A model generated the notes under the pieces. It did not search any database, was not told where the DNA came from, and saw nothing but the letters and a program-made list of their open reading frames with translations. Source: Scolanthus callimorphus (lineage: Eukaryota; Cnidaria; Anthozoa; Actiniaria; Edwardsiidae). Taken from it: DNA of 64,000 nt. Position numbers and translations under genes: made by a program. Where the stretch lies: positions 16,222,501-16,286,500 of the forward strand of contig CM066916.1 in assembly GCA_033964015.1 (NCBI GenBank), given 5' to 3'. Below are positions 34,975-45,500 of this stretch, one piece after another. Each line of letters begins with the position of its first letter. The stretch's first letter is position 1.

Positions 34975-35638
34975 ATTTCAGTCTATATGGCATGAATAGA
35001 ATATATAAGTTTAGTTTTGTATAGAATGAATTATGAATCAGAGGCACATAAAGTACAACTTATATTATTTGATGAGACCAGAAAGGTGAAAACCTCAGTC
35101 ATTTTAGATCTCAGATCTCACTGACTTTTATTATTATAACGTTTTCTTCTCTAAACTGTGCCAAGCTAAAATGATTTCAGTACATGTATCAAATTTCCAC
35201 TGAAGCGTAGATAAGTTTGACCGGTCTATAATTTTAAAACACATGCCTATGGGGGAAAATGCTAAGGAATTCCCAGAAACATATCCCAGGTTGCGAAGGC
35301 AACCTGGGAAACCCAAACAAACTACGGTAAGCTAGATGATTGTTACTTGTGTTTCTAAAAGATCTAAATCGTAATACACTCGGGAACAAAAGAAAATCGT
35401 TATTCGGGGATACGTTGTAAATTTTACTAAATGAAAGGAACACTACAACTGATCCACCTATTAAAAATAACTCGTGATCATATGAGTTTGACTGTAATAT
35501 TTACCGAAGCCCTTTAAGTAACAGGGGAACAAAAACAAACAACAACAACAAGCAACTTTCGTGTATAGTGCGTGATCTTTGCACAACGGTTCCATGTCCA
35601 TTTCATGTGAGCAATTGACAAGTGAGTATGAAAATTAC

Positions 35639-35821
35639 CTTTAACTGCTTGCTTCCAATCTGCTCCTGTTTGATAATATTACTCACTAGGCATAACTCTT
35701 TGTTTGCGAAGACCGAGTTTTAGCTATAAAGCCAAAAAGCCGACAAGTTTTGTGTTTTCTTGTGCAAACTCTTCGAGCCGCGTCCGTCGCAACCACCCGC
35801 CATTTTGCTCGCGTGACGTCA
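35639..35821 (-). promoter_or_regulatory. probable CEP83 5' noncoding exon and promoter with CRE
   Basis: A GTAATT donor read on the minus strand at 35637-35638 could join a noncoding exon to the acceptor just before ATG 34974 (CATATAG near 34985). Upstream lie GC-rich sequence, CCGCCATTTTG (YY1-like) and a perfect CRE, TGACGTCA at 35814-35821. The exon's 5' limit is not determinable. Confidence 0.5.
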
Positions 35822-37489
35822 TAATCTACCGCTGACTACTTGGAAAGTGACCGCGGAGGCGCAATAATGAGTTACACAGGCCTCCCGTGACGAGCTCCTG
35901 CACTTCAATATCTTTCAAATTCTTCGTGTTCACCTCCGGAGACATTTGTTTTTTAGCGGGTTATTTCGAACAAAGGAGCTAAATACCAGGAGCTTAAAAC
36001 GGGAATCCTATAAATTTGGTGCGAAGACTCCTATTGGGGAACTGTAACTGGTCTGAAAAGCACAGTTTCACAGAGTCCAGAGAGTTTCAAAGTTAGGATT
36101 TTGATGACGTCATCTGAACACCAAGAATATTAAAAAAAAAATGCTAGAAGAAAGACACTTGAAATAACAAAGTAAAAGGAAAAGCTTTTGTCTATATTTA
36201 TTTCCTTTGATAAGTATATATGTTCTTAGTTTATTGTTATCGTGTTCTGTGTTATCTGTAATTTTGGTATTCTAATGTTAAGTAATTGTATTTAGCGTCC
36301 ACACACTGCATTTATGAATCAAAAATAATAATAAAGATTGAATAAAATTTAAAAGAAATAATAGATAATTTCATTTAACTGATGCATTTTATCCACTTTG
36401 CATACTTATCCATTCAATTAGGCACAACACAGAGCTCGGCGTTCCGGCACACGACTGACGCTACCGCTAATCTAACGCGCCAAACTAAATCGAATTCAAA
36501 CGTGATCAAGCTCTTTGCAGTGAAAATACAAACTATTTAGTTTCAACACAACGTTGGTGCGACGGTTTGAATTGGATCTAAACGCAGGGCGGTTAAGGAA
36601 TTTTAGAAAGGGGGGCCGGCAAGTGGAAATACAAGGGCCAAATATTGGCAAATTTTCTTCAGCAAATACCTTCCAAAAAGGGGGGTGGGGGTGGGGGCGG
36701 ATCTCGTTGCCGCCACAGTTGAGGGAGAGCAACATACAAAGTATTTATCGGGTGGCCCCTTATAACCTCGAGAAAATATGCCCTCGGAAATCACCCGGAG
36801 ATCATTGAGTATAGGGATATCAGGTCGACACCTGTTTCAATTAGCGTTGCTCCGTGAAAGGCTATGTACCATGAACCATGCAGGGGCGGATCCAGGAATT
36901 CCAGAAGGGAGGGAACGATACTGAAAATATAGGACGAAAATTTGACATGACTGCTGTTTTTTGAGCAAGCGTTATATTGCCAACTAGGAAGCATGGCTCA
37001 TGAAACATTGTTTCACGAGCACGTTAATTAATATAAGGACTGTTTCAAACGTCGATCTTTTGCCGAGTCAAAGCCAATTAAACCGACTTGTTTTCTTTAT
37101 TTTACAACAAAAGGAAAAATAAACAAGAAAAACAAACTTTACATTCCTTTTTGTTATGCCATGGTTCATATAGATTTACCTTTTGCACTAGACAAGTGTC
37201 CTCTAAGCTACAAATGAAACTTCTAATAATGGATTCGACGCGGCAAAAGTTCGACGTCTGAAACTGGCCTAAGACAGGTGTACCGATTGCACAGCATTTA
37301 CTGAGACCAGTCGAATACACCAGACTTTCTGGTGTAATATATTAACATGGTGTCTTTTAAATCATTGGTTACTTTCCTGTTGTACGTATGAGGGTTTCCA
37401 GCTCTTATTCTAGGTCTGATCAGCATTCTTTAAAGTTGATGAAAAATGGGAGGAGCGAACTGCGGTGTCTGGCCGGGGTTGCAGATGAA

Positions 37490-37640
37490 AATGAGGCGTG
37501 TGAAAAGAGGAGTGTGAATGCGGAATGTGAAAGTGAGAAGTGTGAAAATGCGGTGTGTGAAAATGTGGAGTTCGAAAATTAGTAAAAGTTGGAAAATGAG
37601 GAGTTGGAAAAGACATAGTGTGAAAATGAGGAGTGTGAAA
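37490..37640. repeat. degenerate ~15-bp purine-rich repeat
   Basis: Repeats of GTGTGAAAATGAGGA-type words, about ten, with variable spacing. Short open frames rich in Glu, Lys and Ser across it come from the repeat. Confidence 0.7.
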
Positions 37641-37642
37641 TG

Positions 37643-38340
37643 CTCAGGGTACTTAAGGCATGGGTCATGGGTCCAAAGCAAATCCAATATGGCGGACGCA
37701 AAACCAAGGGAGGTGGTCTATCTCTTAATGGTTTTATATATGCTTATGGAAGTTGTTGAATATAAATTGCATTTGTATTGTGAACCACCTTTTCGACATT
37801 TGGTCTCCATAGCAACAAATCTCACAACCTTTGACCTTAAAATCGATTTTTGGATAAACCTCTTCGGGAGGGTAGGAAGACAAATAATATTTGCTATACT
37901 TTTTGGTGATATTAGAAGAGCAAAGTGACACTCAAATAAATCAAATGAGGATGGCTGGAAATGTTATTACAGTCATGGTTTTGCTGTTATGTAATTTGAT
38001 ACTTCTCATTATCTCAAAATCAGAATTGCTTGCACAGCCACCCTCATTTGAATTGTATTTTACACCCGATAGTCAACATTATTATATAACCACTTTCAAA
38101 AAAAGGCCAAACTGATTTACCATGCCTCCCGTGGCTTCAAAGCAAAAAAGCCTTTGTCACGCTCTGCCAGGTAACGCAAATGGTTACCATGGTTACAAAA
38201 TATTTCAATAGAACTGTCCCAACTTGAGGAACAACCTTAACGAATAACTGTTTGTGCTAGATATTTTCTCCTCCTTACATAATTTTTTATCGTATTTTTA
38301 GCATTTTTTGCTGTTAGACCCATGCCTTAAGTGCCCTGAG
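37643..38340. mobile_element. 698-bp element with CTCAGGGTACTTAAGGCATG ends
   Basis: Left CTCAGGGTACTTAAGGCATG, right GCCTTAAGTGCCCTGAG in complement, with GGGTC/GACCC inside each end. The interior has open frames of up to 136 codons (37518-37928, +) without recognisable motifs. The target duplication is unclear. Confidence 0.72.
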
Positions 38341-38547
38341 TGCAGAGTATGAAAGAGCCCATTAAATGAGCCGCTATATATACAGGCCTTTCATACGGCA
38401 TGCTTGACGGGTGTGCAAGTCAACTATGATAAAATTAAGAGAAAGTTTTAATGAACTAATACGAACGACATACGCGTGGCACAGGGATACGTCCAGATGA
38501 TCGTAGCGGGAATAATCGGCTATCTGTATCGATCGCCCGACTAGACC

Positions 38548-38880
38548 CTAAACAGATTCTCTGGAGCACGGGAGGCAAAGCGTTACAGCGCTTGCCCACT
38601 CTCGTACCCAGACGCTATTTTTGCCGTCATCTGTGAAAACTGTTTTGGAGGCGTAGGGACTGGGAATGAGTATCACACGGCGCGCAATGAACTGTGGAAT
38701 ATTCGCGAATTTTTCTCCGCATATCCCATAACTCTCTGCGCGCCCTGTTAAAACTATCCCACAACTCCCTGCGCGCCCTGCTAAAACTATCCCACAAGTC
38801 TTTGCGCGCCTGGGTACGAGACTGGCGCTTGCCCTCTAACCTCTGAGACCGGGTTCGATTTCCGGCCTTAGCCTCGTGTT
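38548..38880. repeat. tRNA-derived SINE-like fragment with B box, split by an insert
   Basis: GAGACCGGGTTCGATTTCCG near 38845 fits an RNA polymerase III B box (GGTTCGANTCC). The preceding GCGCTTGCCC occurs on both sides of the 38601-38820 insert, so an original sequence was split or its target duplicated. No intact tRNA fold is seen. Confidence 0.5.
38601..38820. mobile_element. CTCGTACCCAG element, 3-bp TSD, copy 1
   Basis: Ends CTCGTACCCAG / CTGGGTACGAG are flanked by ACT on both sides. The right half carries three ~32-bp tandem units with CTGCGCGCCCTGCTAAAACT. A second copy lies at 49320-49531. Confidence 0.78.
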
Positions 38881-38881
38881 A

Positions 38882-39106
38882 AGCCTGGTGCACACTTGCG
38901 ACATAACGACATAAGAAAAATGTCACGCGAACAAAATTTAGTGGTTTCAAGAGGTTGAAGTCGACAAAAAATAACATAAGATTGCTTTGGTGAAGTAATC
39001 TAATGCAGATCCATGGAAAATATTGATTATTTCAATTATTTTCCCGTGCTTTTTTCGTTGCAACATAAGGTCCTTATGTCGTTATGTCGCTAGTGTGCAC
39101 CGGGCT
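38882..39106. mobile_element. MITE with AGCCTGGTGCACACTTGCGA ends, TTA TSD
   Basis: The terminal repeat continues through CATAACGACATAAG. It is flanked by TTA at 38879-38881 and 39107-39109. PIF/Harbinger-like. Confidence 0.87.
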
Positions 39107-39425
39107 TTACGGATCAGGGTTTCATCTTGGGCTGAGGCGATTAGTCATTTCACCTCTGTAAGCTTTCGTAGTCTTTTCGCAGCGTTGAATCGTAATAATT
39201 CTTTTTCAAGTTTTCAAGTTAGGTTTCATTTTGCCATATTATTGCTGGAGATTGAAAGGAAAGCGGTCAAGATCAGGGCGCTGAGCAGGGTATTTTTCCC
39301 GATATGAAAACACACATAAAAAAATCGAACAAAACCTTCTACTAACCACATTATATTTAAACGGCGATAGATAAGTAAAGTATTTAATTTCATTCATTGT
39401 AGCTTTTGAACACATTTCTTTGTTA

Positions 39426-39738
39426 AGGCCTGTTTACACTTGCAATTTTTGCTGCAATTTTTGTCGCGCGAGTCGCGGCGATTTTTCTCGCACGAACACG
39501 TCAACTCAAAATTGCTAATGTAAACTAGATGCAATTCGGCGCGACCGACAGCAAATTTTGTCGCGGAGATTTCAAACATGTTCGAAACTCTTTGCAACTT
39601 GATGCGATTTGAAGAAGAGAGAGCACAGACATCGCACCGGATTTGCATCTCGTTTACACTAGAGAGTTGGAATTGCAACTCGCGCGCGAAAAATCGCCGC
39701 GACAAAATGCAACAAAAATCGCAAGTATAAACCGGCCT
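39426..39738. mobile_element. MITE with AGGCCTGTTTACACTTGC ends, TTA TSD, copy 2
   Basis: Same family as 20044-20296, sharing GTCGCGGCGATTTTTCTCGC, GTTCGAAACTCTTTGCAACT and TTACACTAGAGAGTTGGAAT. It is 313 bp and flanked by TTA at 39423-39425 and 39739-39741. Confidence 0.88.
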
Positions 39739-39836
39739 TTAGACGGCCATGCAAACAGAGTAATGACACGCCCCATGATCTCCCCCTTCACACAAGCATG
39801 AACCATAATATGTCGCACCTTTTGCTATTCGATACC

Positions 39837-40016
39837 ACAGGGAATTTCTGCAGAAACCCATCCATGGGAAATGCTGAATTTCCCAAGGCACACGCGTGGG
39901 AAGTGTTCGGAATTCACTGGGATATTGGAAATTCGAACACTTCCCATTCTTCTACCATGGGAAATTCAGCTTTTTCCACGGATGGGTTTCTGCAAAAAAT
40001 CCTGTGTTCACTAACT
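39837..40016. mobile_element. palindromic CCCATGGG-rich element, copy 1
   Basis: Left CACAGGGAATTTCTGCAGAA, right the near complement ending CCTGTG. The interior carries ACCCATCCATGGGAAA, GAAGTGTTCGGAATT and TTCTACCATGGGAAATTC. It matches 60636-60806 in reverse complement over its length. Confidence 0.87.
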
Positions 40017-40415
40017 ATACCCAACAGCATGGGTCATGGGAAGTCTTCGGCTAATAAGAAGCTGTGCTCTGATTGGGTGGTTTACAATAAGCATTGGTCT
40101 GATTGGTTAAAAGTGGTGAACCCATTACGTCGCCAATAGCGCTACGCACAGATTCTAAAATTATATCACGAGACTCAGACAGTTTCAGTTGGTCAAACAA
40201 ACAAACCTTCTGAAGGATCGTGCTCGAGAAATACGAGCTAGGTAGGATTACATACAAGCTCTGCTATAAGTGAGTGGAAGTACCAGTTTACCAATTCATT
40301 TTGTATCGATTTCTTTAGAGAAAACAGAGAAATGGGGGAAAAGTATATTTGCTTGTCTGAGGTTTTAATTAGCGTGACGTCATCTGTGCGCAGCACTATG
40401 TTACTAGTGTAGTTT

Positions 40416-40573
40416 AGAACAGATTTCGTATGACTGTGAAAAGTACCGTGACACGGCGCGGTATTGTCGCGGTGGCGGTACGGAACCTGGCCTCCTGTAG
40501 ATGGAATGAAATCGCCAAAGAAATCGCGTAGTCTCTTTCGCGGCACTTTTCGCAGTCATACGAAATCTGCTCT
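40416..40573. mobile_element. small MITE, AGAACAGATTTCGTATGACT ends
   Basis: A 158-bp inverted repeat: AGAACAGATTTCGTATGACT, then GTGAAAAGT, paired with ACTTTTCGCAGTCATACGAA and ATCTGCTCT. The ends resemble the AGAGCGGATTTCACATGAC family. Confidence 0.8.
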
Positions 40574-40797
40574 ATGTAGGCAACGTGTAGTAGGGACAGA
40601 GAAATTAAAATATTACTGTAAAAGGGAGTGAAAATTTACAGGAACGGAATTTCAATTTTAGCAAGACATTCTATCTCAGGGAAATTTCCACTCCCTGTTG
40701 TAAGCTCCTGACGTCACTAATCCTGCTCCAACAAACAAACAAACAAGCGAAAGGTAAATAATGAGAGTTTACTGATAGTTATAAAAATTTAAGCATC

Positions 40798-41098
40798 AGA
40801 GCACAACTTTCTATTACTATATCGGCGCAATAGAGTACCCATGATGTTGGGAGAGACATGAGAGCATTGTAAAAAGGGTCATCTCCAGTGTAAGAACCAT
40901 TCCCTGAGGACACCTTTACCTTTGTGTTTAGTTACTATTTAATCATGATTGGTTCAACCTTTGTTCTACCAAACAAAGAAAGCTTTGTGACGCAGCTTGT
41001 GAGTTCTTACACTGGAGATGAGCCAAATGTTTTCGAGTGTCCCTCCCAACATCACAAATGCTTCACTCGCCGATAAAGTCACAGAAAGTTGTGCTCTA
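40798..41098. mobile_element. foldback element with AGAGCACAACTTTCT ends
   Basis: Left AGAGCACAACTTTCTATTAC, right its near complement. Further paired words are GATGTTGGGAG and CATCTCCAGTGTAAGAAC. About 301 bp. Confidence 0.78.
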
Positions 41099-41224
41099 AT
41101 GTTTTTATGATATAGCGGGAGAGAACCATTACTTTATCGGTGAAACAGAGCATAGATTTGGACCAATCAGAGCGAGCGTTACATCGTAGCTATATTATAA
41201 AAAAAGATATAAAAATATAAAATG

Positions 41225-41331
41225 GGAGATTCCAGCTAAACTTGCACATGCTCAAACCCAAAGAATTGCCCAAAGCGTTCCCGAGAAGTACCAGAATGCA
41301 GCGCGCGCGTGCGTTATAGCTGGAATCGTTT
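41225..41331. mobile_element. GATTCCAGCTATAACGC-family MITE, copy 3
   Basis: GATTCCAGCTAAACTTGCAC at the left and GCGTTATAGCTGGAATC at the right, with the shared ACCAGAATGCAGCGCGCG core. Confidence 0.7.
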
Positions 41332-42528
41332 ATCTTTGAACATGTTACCAAAACCCCCTTACAAAATCTATAGAATGTATTCATTTGTCTTCTCCATCAA
41401 GCGTGCAAAGCGTTCATCATCGTTTCAGATCTGTCGGGAAAAAAGGAATACATGTAAGAATTCAGCAAAAAGTATATCCGTTAGTACTGTCCATAAAGCA
41501 TTTACAGTCACCTCCCTCTTGGACGGAGAGTCGAATCTATCCATCTTAGAGAAGTTCCTATCTCCGTGGGAGCTCAATTGTAAAAGCAATGACTGAATGT
41601 GTTCATTTTAGGAGGTGTTTTATAGATAGGCACAATATTTTTTGTAAATCATAGCCGTGTCCGTCTTAGAGAGGTAACTGTCAAGCAGGGCGTTCGCCTT
41701 ATACGGTTATCTGTACAAGATGATGCAGTTTGTATGCCGCGTAAACAGTTCGTCATTGTGGCAAACGCTTTGTTGCATTCAATAGTGTCCTTCATTAGAT
41801 TACCTCTTAAACGTGCGGTCTGTCTTCGAATGTAGAAGGTAATCGTCTTTTAAAACATTCAAAGGGGTTGACTGTACAATGGGTTCTCCCAAAAACAAGC
41901 CGCACTTCCCTATCGAGGAACTCAAAATTTTACACAAACTGCTGTACCCCTGTGGAACTTCCTGCCTCCTGCACAACCCCTGCAGAAATTTGAAACAGCC
42001 CCTGTTGCAAATGAATACCCTTTTGGAATTTTAGGGTCATAAGATCAAAGGCCATCTGGAAATTTCAAAATCGAAAACAACAAGTCTTGTGGAAATTCCA
42101 GGGTCAAGCCATATACTAGTTTGGAAATTCTTGGTTCCTCGAAAGGGGTAGCGGTTATTAAATGGCCAGCCCCATAAGAACCTGTCTGTAGTCTGTTGTT
42201 CTGCGTTCCAATATTCTATGTTTTTTTCAAACTTGGTACAATAGTCATTTTCACAGCTCCTCGTTCTATGCGATTCAAATTGGGATTCTATCTGAAATCG
42301 AGTCTCGTTGACCAATGTATTGTCTGGTCAACAGAAGACTCAACTTCATGCTAGAATTACGATTTGAATCACAATAGAGCGAGAAACTCTGAAAAGGACT
42401 ATTGATGTTCATGTATAGGGTGTCTAAAATGGAATCAAAAGATAGGGTCACCATGCTCGTTTTTGCGTGTGAGTTCTTGTTAGTGCTCGTACTCGTACCC
42501 TCACTTTGAACTACCAAAAATGCCATAC

Positions 42529-45500
42529 CTGTAAATTCTTCCTTCATGACATCTCTAAGCGCAACAAGATCATCCTCCTCAACGTCGGGCATCGACTTCT
42601 TGGACAAAGTGACCACGGGCTCATCATTAGCCGGGCGGGGGTCATTTTGCACTAAGCGGATGGGTCCATGCGAGATAATGCGCCGGTACACATTTCGCTG
42701 CTTCGCTGGGTTATCAAGGCTTGGGAGACCACGCTTGTTGAGTGGGTTACAAAAGGGGTCACCTGGCTTGCATACACGTACTTGACAGTGGATGAAGACG
42801 AACAAGTAGCTCTTGAGGAACACGAAAACCTTGAAACTAAAGCGCTGAATTTTGCCATTTGGTCTCGGGTGGAAGATGAGTGACGGATCAACTCCATCTC
42901 TGCGAATTAGTAAAGTAGATGGAATTTTAGACATCTTGGAGTTTTAACCTGCTTCTTCGACTACCCTACTGGCCTATCAGAATAGCTTGGTTTTCGGGGA
43001 TTCGGGATAAATTGACATTTTCTTGCTTGCGCGCACAAACTTCATCGACCAGTTTCTCTAGAAGCTCACGCTATTTTCTCACACATGACGAAAGAGAAAT
43101 GACATTTTTGTGTGAAGAGGCTACTTTTTCGAAGTTATAAAAAACACTAGAAATGCAGGAAGATGAAAAGTAGCCTCTTCTTGCAGGGAAGATTTCACCG
43201 TAACCATGGAACTCGCCACCTGATTCACACAACAATGAAAGTAACTTACATTGTGGACAACCCATCAGCTCAAATCTCAAAGCAATCCAGCGCGGGTCAT
43301 TGGGATGATTCTCAAAACCTGTGCTAAAAGGTACGGGTTGTTGAATCTATGGTACACGTTTTCTTGTCTGTGTTACCAGTAAAATTTCCTTTGTATCGGA
43401 AAAAAGCATTTAGGCGGCCAGCCATACACAAAAAGCGAGGAGGCAGGAATCTCGAATCTCCGAAAACAAACTCTACTTGATAAGCAACTCGCGACAATCA
43501 TCTGAAGTCCACTCTATTCAGTGCGACTTGCGTTAGAGTCGTCACAAAAAGAAAAAAGTGTTACAGGCAACCAACAGGATATATTCAAGCGACGCCAAAC
43601 CACTGGAGACCAAGAGCAATTGTTTGTGTACTGCAACATTGAAGTATTATAGGGTTTATGGGTCGTTTGTATTGGGGTTGTGTGAAGGGATGTATGGACC
43701 TAGAAAGTTGTAAGAAATTCTCAATAACGTTACTGAAACTTACCATGTGGTTAGTTGTGGTTGTCCTTGATGCTCATGTGGGCGAATTGAAGGTAAGTCC
43801 GTGAAACCTCACATGAGCTTCAAGGACAACCACATCTAAGCACATGGTAAGTTTCAGTAACTTTTATTGAGAAATTCTTATAAATTTCCAGGTCCATATA
43901 CATCCCTTCACGCAACCCCCATATAAGCCCTATAATACTTCAATGTTGCAGTACACAAACAACTGTCCTGGGTCACCTGTGCCAAACTTGAAAAAAGCCA
44001 CATCTGATCATAGTTAGTGGAGTGGAATGGTTAGGTTAGGAAGCCCGGCAAATTTAAAAGGCTCGACACAATAGCGTGGGCTGGAACATCCAGCTGATGT
44101 CTATCACCTTTTTGACCCTGCACAATCTTTTGTTTGATGCGCATTTAATAATGTAATAAAAATGTCTGAGTGTACACTGAACCTTACTGGCTGGGTTTTG
44201 GTACATATGTACCGTGTCCCTGCATAAACAAAAGGACAAAATGAACAAAGAAATAGGACAACAGAGCGGTTTTCACATGACTGTCGTGAGTAATTACGAT
44301 TGCTTCGCACTGTGATTGGCCGAGGGCATGATCTTTGATCCTTCAGCCAATCAGATCGCGTAGAGAAAACAATGACACAATTACTTGTAATGGACTTTGC
44401 TCGCGAAAAGGAGAGATTGTGAATCACTTCACTCTCTGATTGGTTTGTTGTTGAATTACTATCGCATTTCATTGGATAGTGAATTACTCATGAATTGCTT
44501 CACGACAGTCATTGTGAAAACCGCTCTAATAGGGTGTCGGATTTCCTAACCATTCCCTCTATAAACTATGATTTGATCCAATGGATCTGATCAATCGTCA
44601 ATAAAGCTGCCTGAGTTCGCGTTACACTCATACCTACCCATTTCGGATGAGGAAATATCTCGGCGACGATGCGGGCTGGGGGGTTGGAGTGGCCCAACAG
44701 TGTTCTGCTTTAATCCTCAAATGCCTGTCTCCGCTCTCGAACTTGAGCTCCACATAAACTCGCTGGGATAACTGCATACTGATTGGTCGGTTGGTGCTGT
44801 ATCTCTCCGTGTAGTTCACGGTCTTGTAGAAGTACAAGAAGCACATGAAAACTCCCATGCCGTGCTCGGAAAGTGTAACAACTGAAATATTAGGTTCAAG
44901 GGCAGTACCACCAATCACCGCCGCGTTCTTCTCAGTTCGGTAACTGCAAGTGAAAGGAACGCGCACACGTGGTATGCGAAAGATGACCTGTCCCGGCCGA
45001 GGGTACCTTTGCATGACCATGTTGTAGTAGTGAATGTACCCTTTTGACGTAGTGCAAGTAGTGTTGCATTCGTCTAGACGTGTGATGAACTCAAAATACT
45101 GTCTTCCTCTCAGGTTGATCTTGGTAGATAGACAAGACGAATTGACGAGGTGAAGTTGGTTGGCTTTTAGACTGGGAGGCAGTAGGTTTATGGGCACGCG
45201 TAGGATCATGTGGCTCTTAGTGCAGTTAAGTTCTATCAGTGGAGCTGTGACAAAAAGAAGCAGATGATAATTGAGAATATTTTCCTACATCTTCTGAGGC
45301 TAACAGCGAAGTTCAAGGACCTTATCCATACACTACTGGAAATCAAACATATGACAAGCATATGAATCTTATATGACAAACATATGAACTTTCATATGTT
45401 ATTCACACAGTATTCACATGTTGTTCATATATTTGTAATATGGTTGTCATATGTCTGCTACATTTTTTCAAACATATGAACGTGTCGTTTTCATATGTCA

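Larger units (their letters stand above)
35822..41300. other. gene-free interval packed with transposons
   Basis: Between the CEP83 promoter and the 3' end of the discoidin-ZP gene I see no credible coding exon. The region holds a purine-rich short repeat (about 37490-37640), the elements at 37643-38340, 38601-38820, 38882-39106, 39426-39738, 39837-40016, 40416-40573 and 40798-41098, and a retroposon-like B box near 38850. 36000-36550 is AT-rich and featureless. Confidence 0.6.

Noticed and set aside
36890..36910. Solo AGGGGCGGATCCAGG end as a complete element
   Set aside because: No partner terminus was found nearby, so only a fragment can be claimed.
42037..42528. Continuation of the last ZP frame past 42529
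   Set aside because: The sequence loses family character exactly at a GTATGG donor, so it is read as intron.
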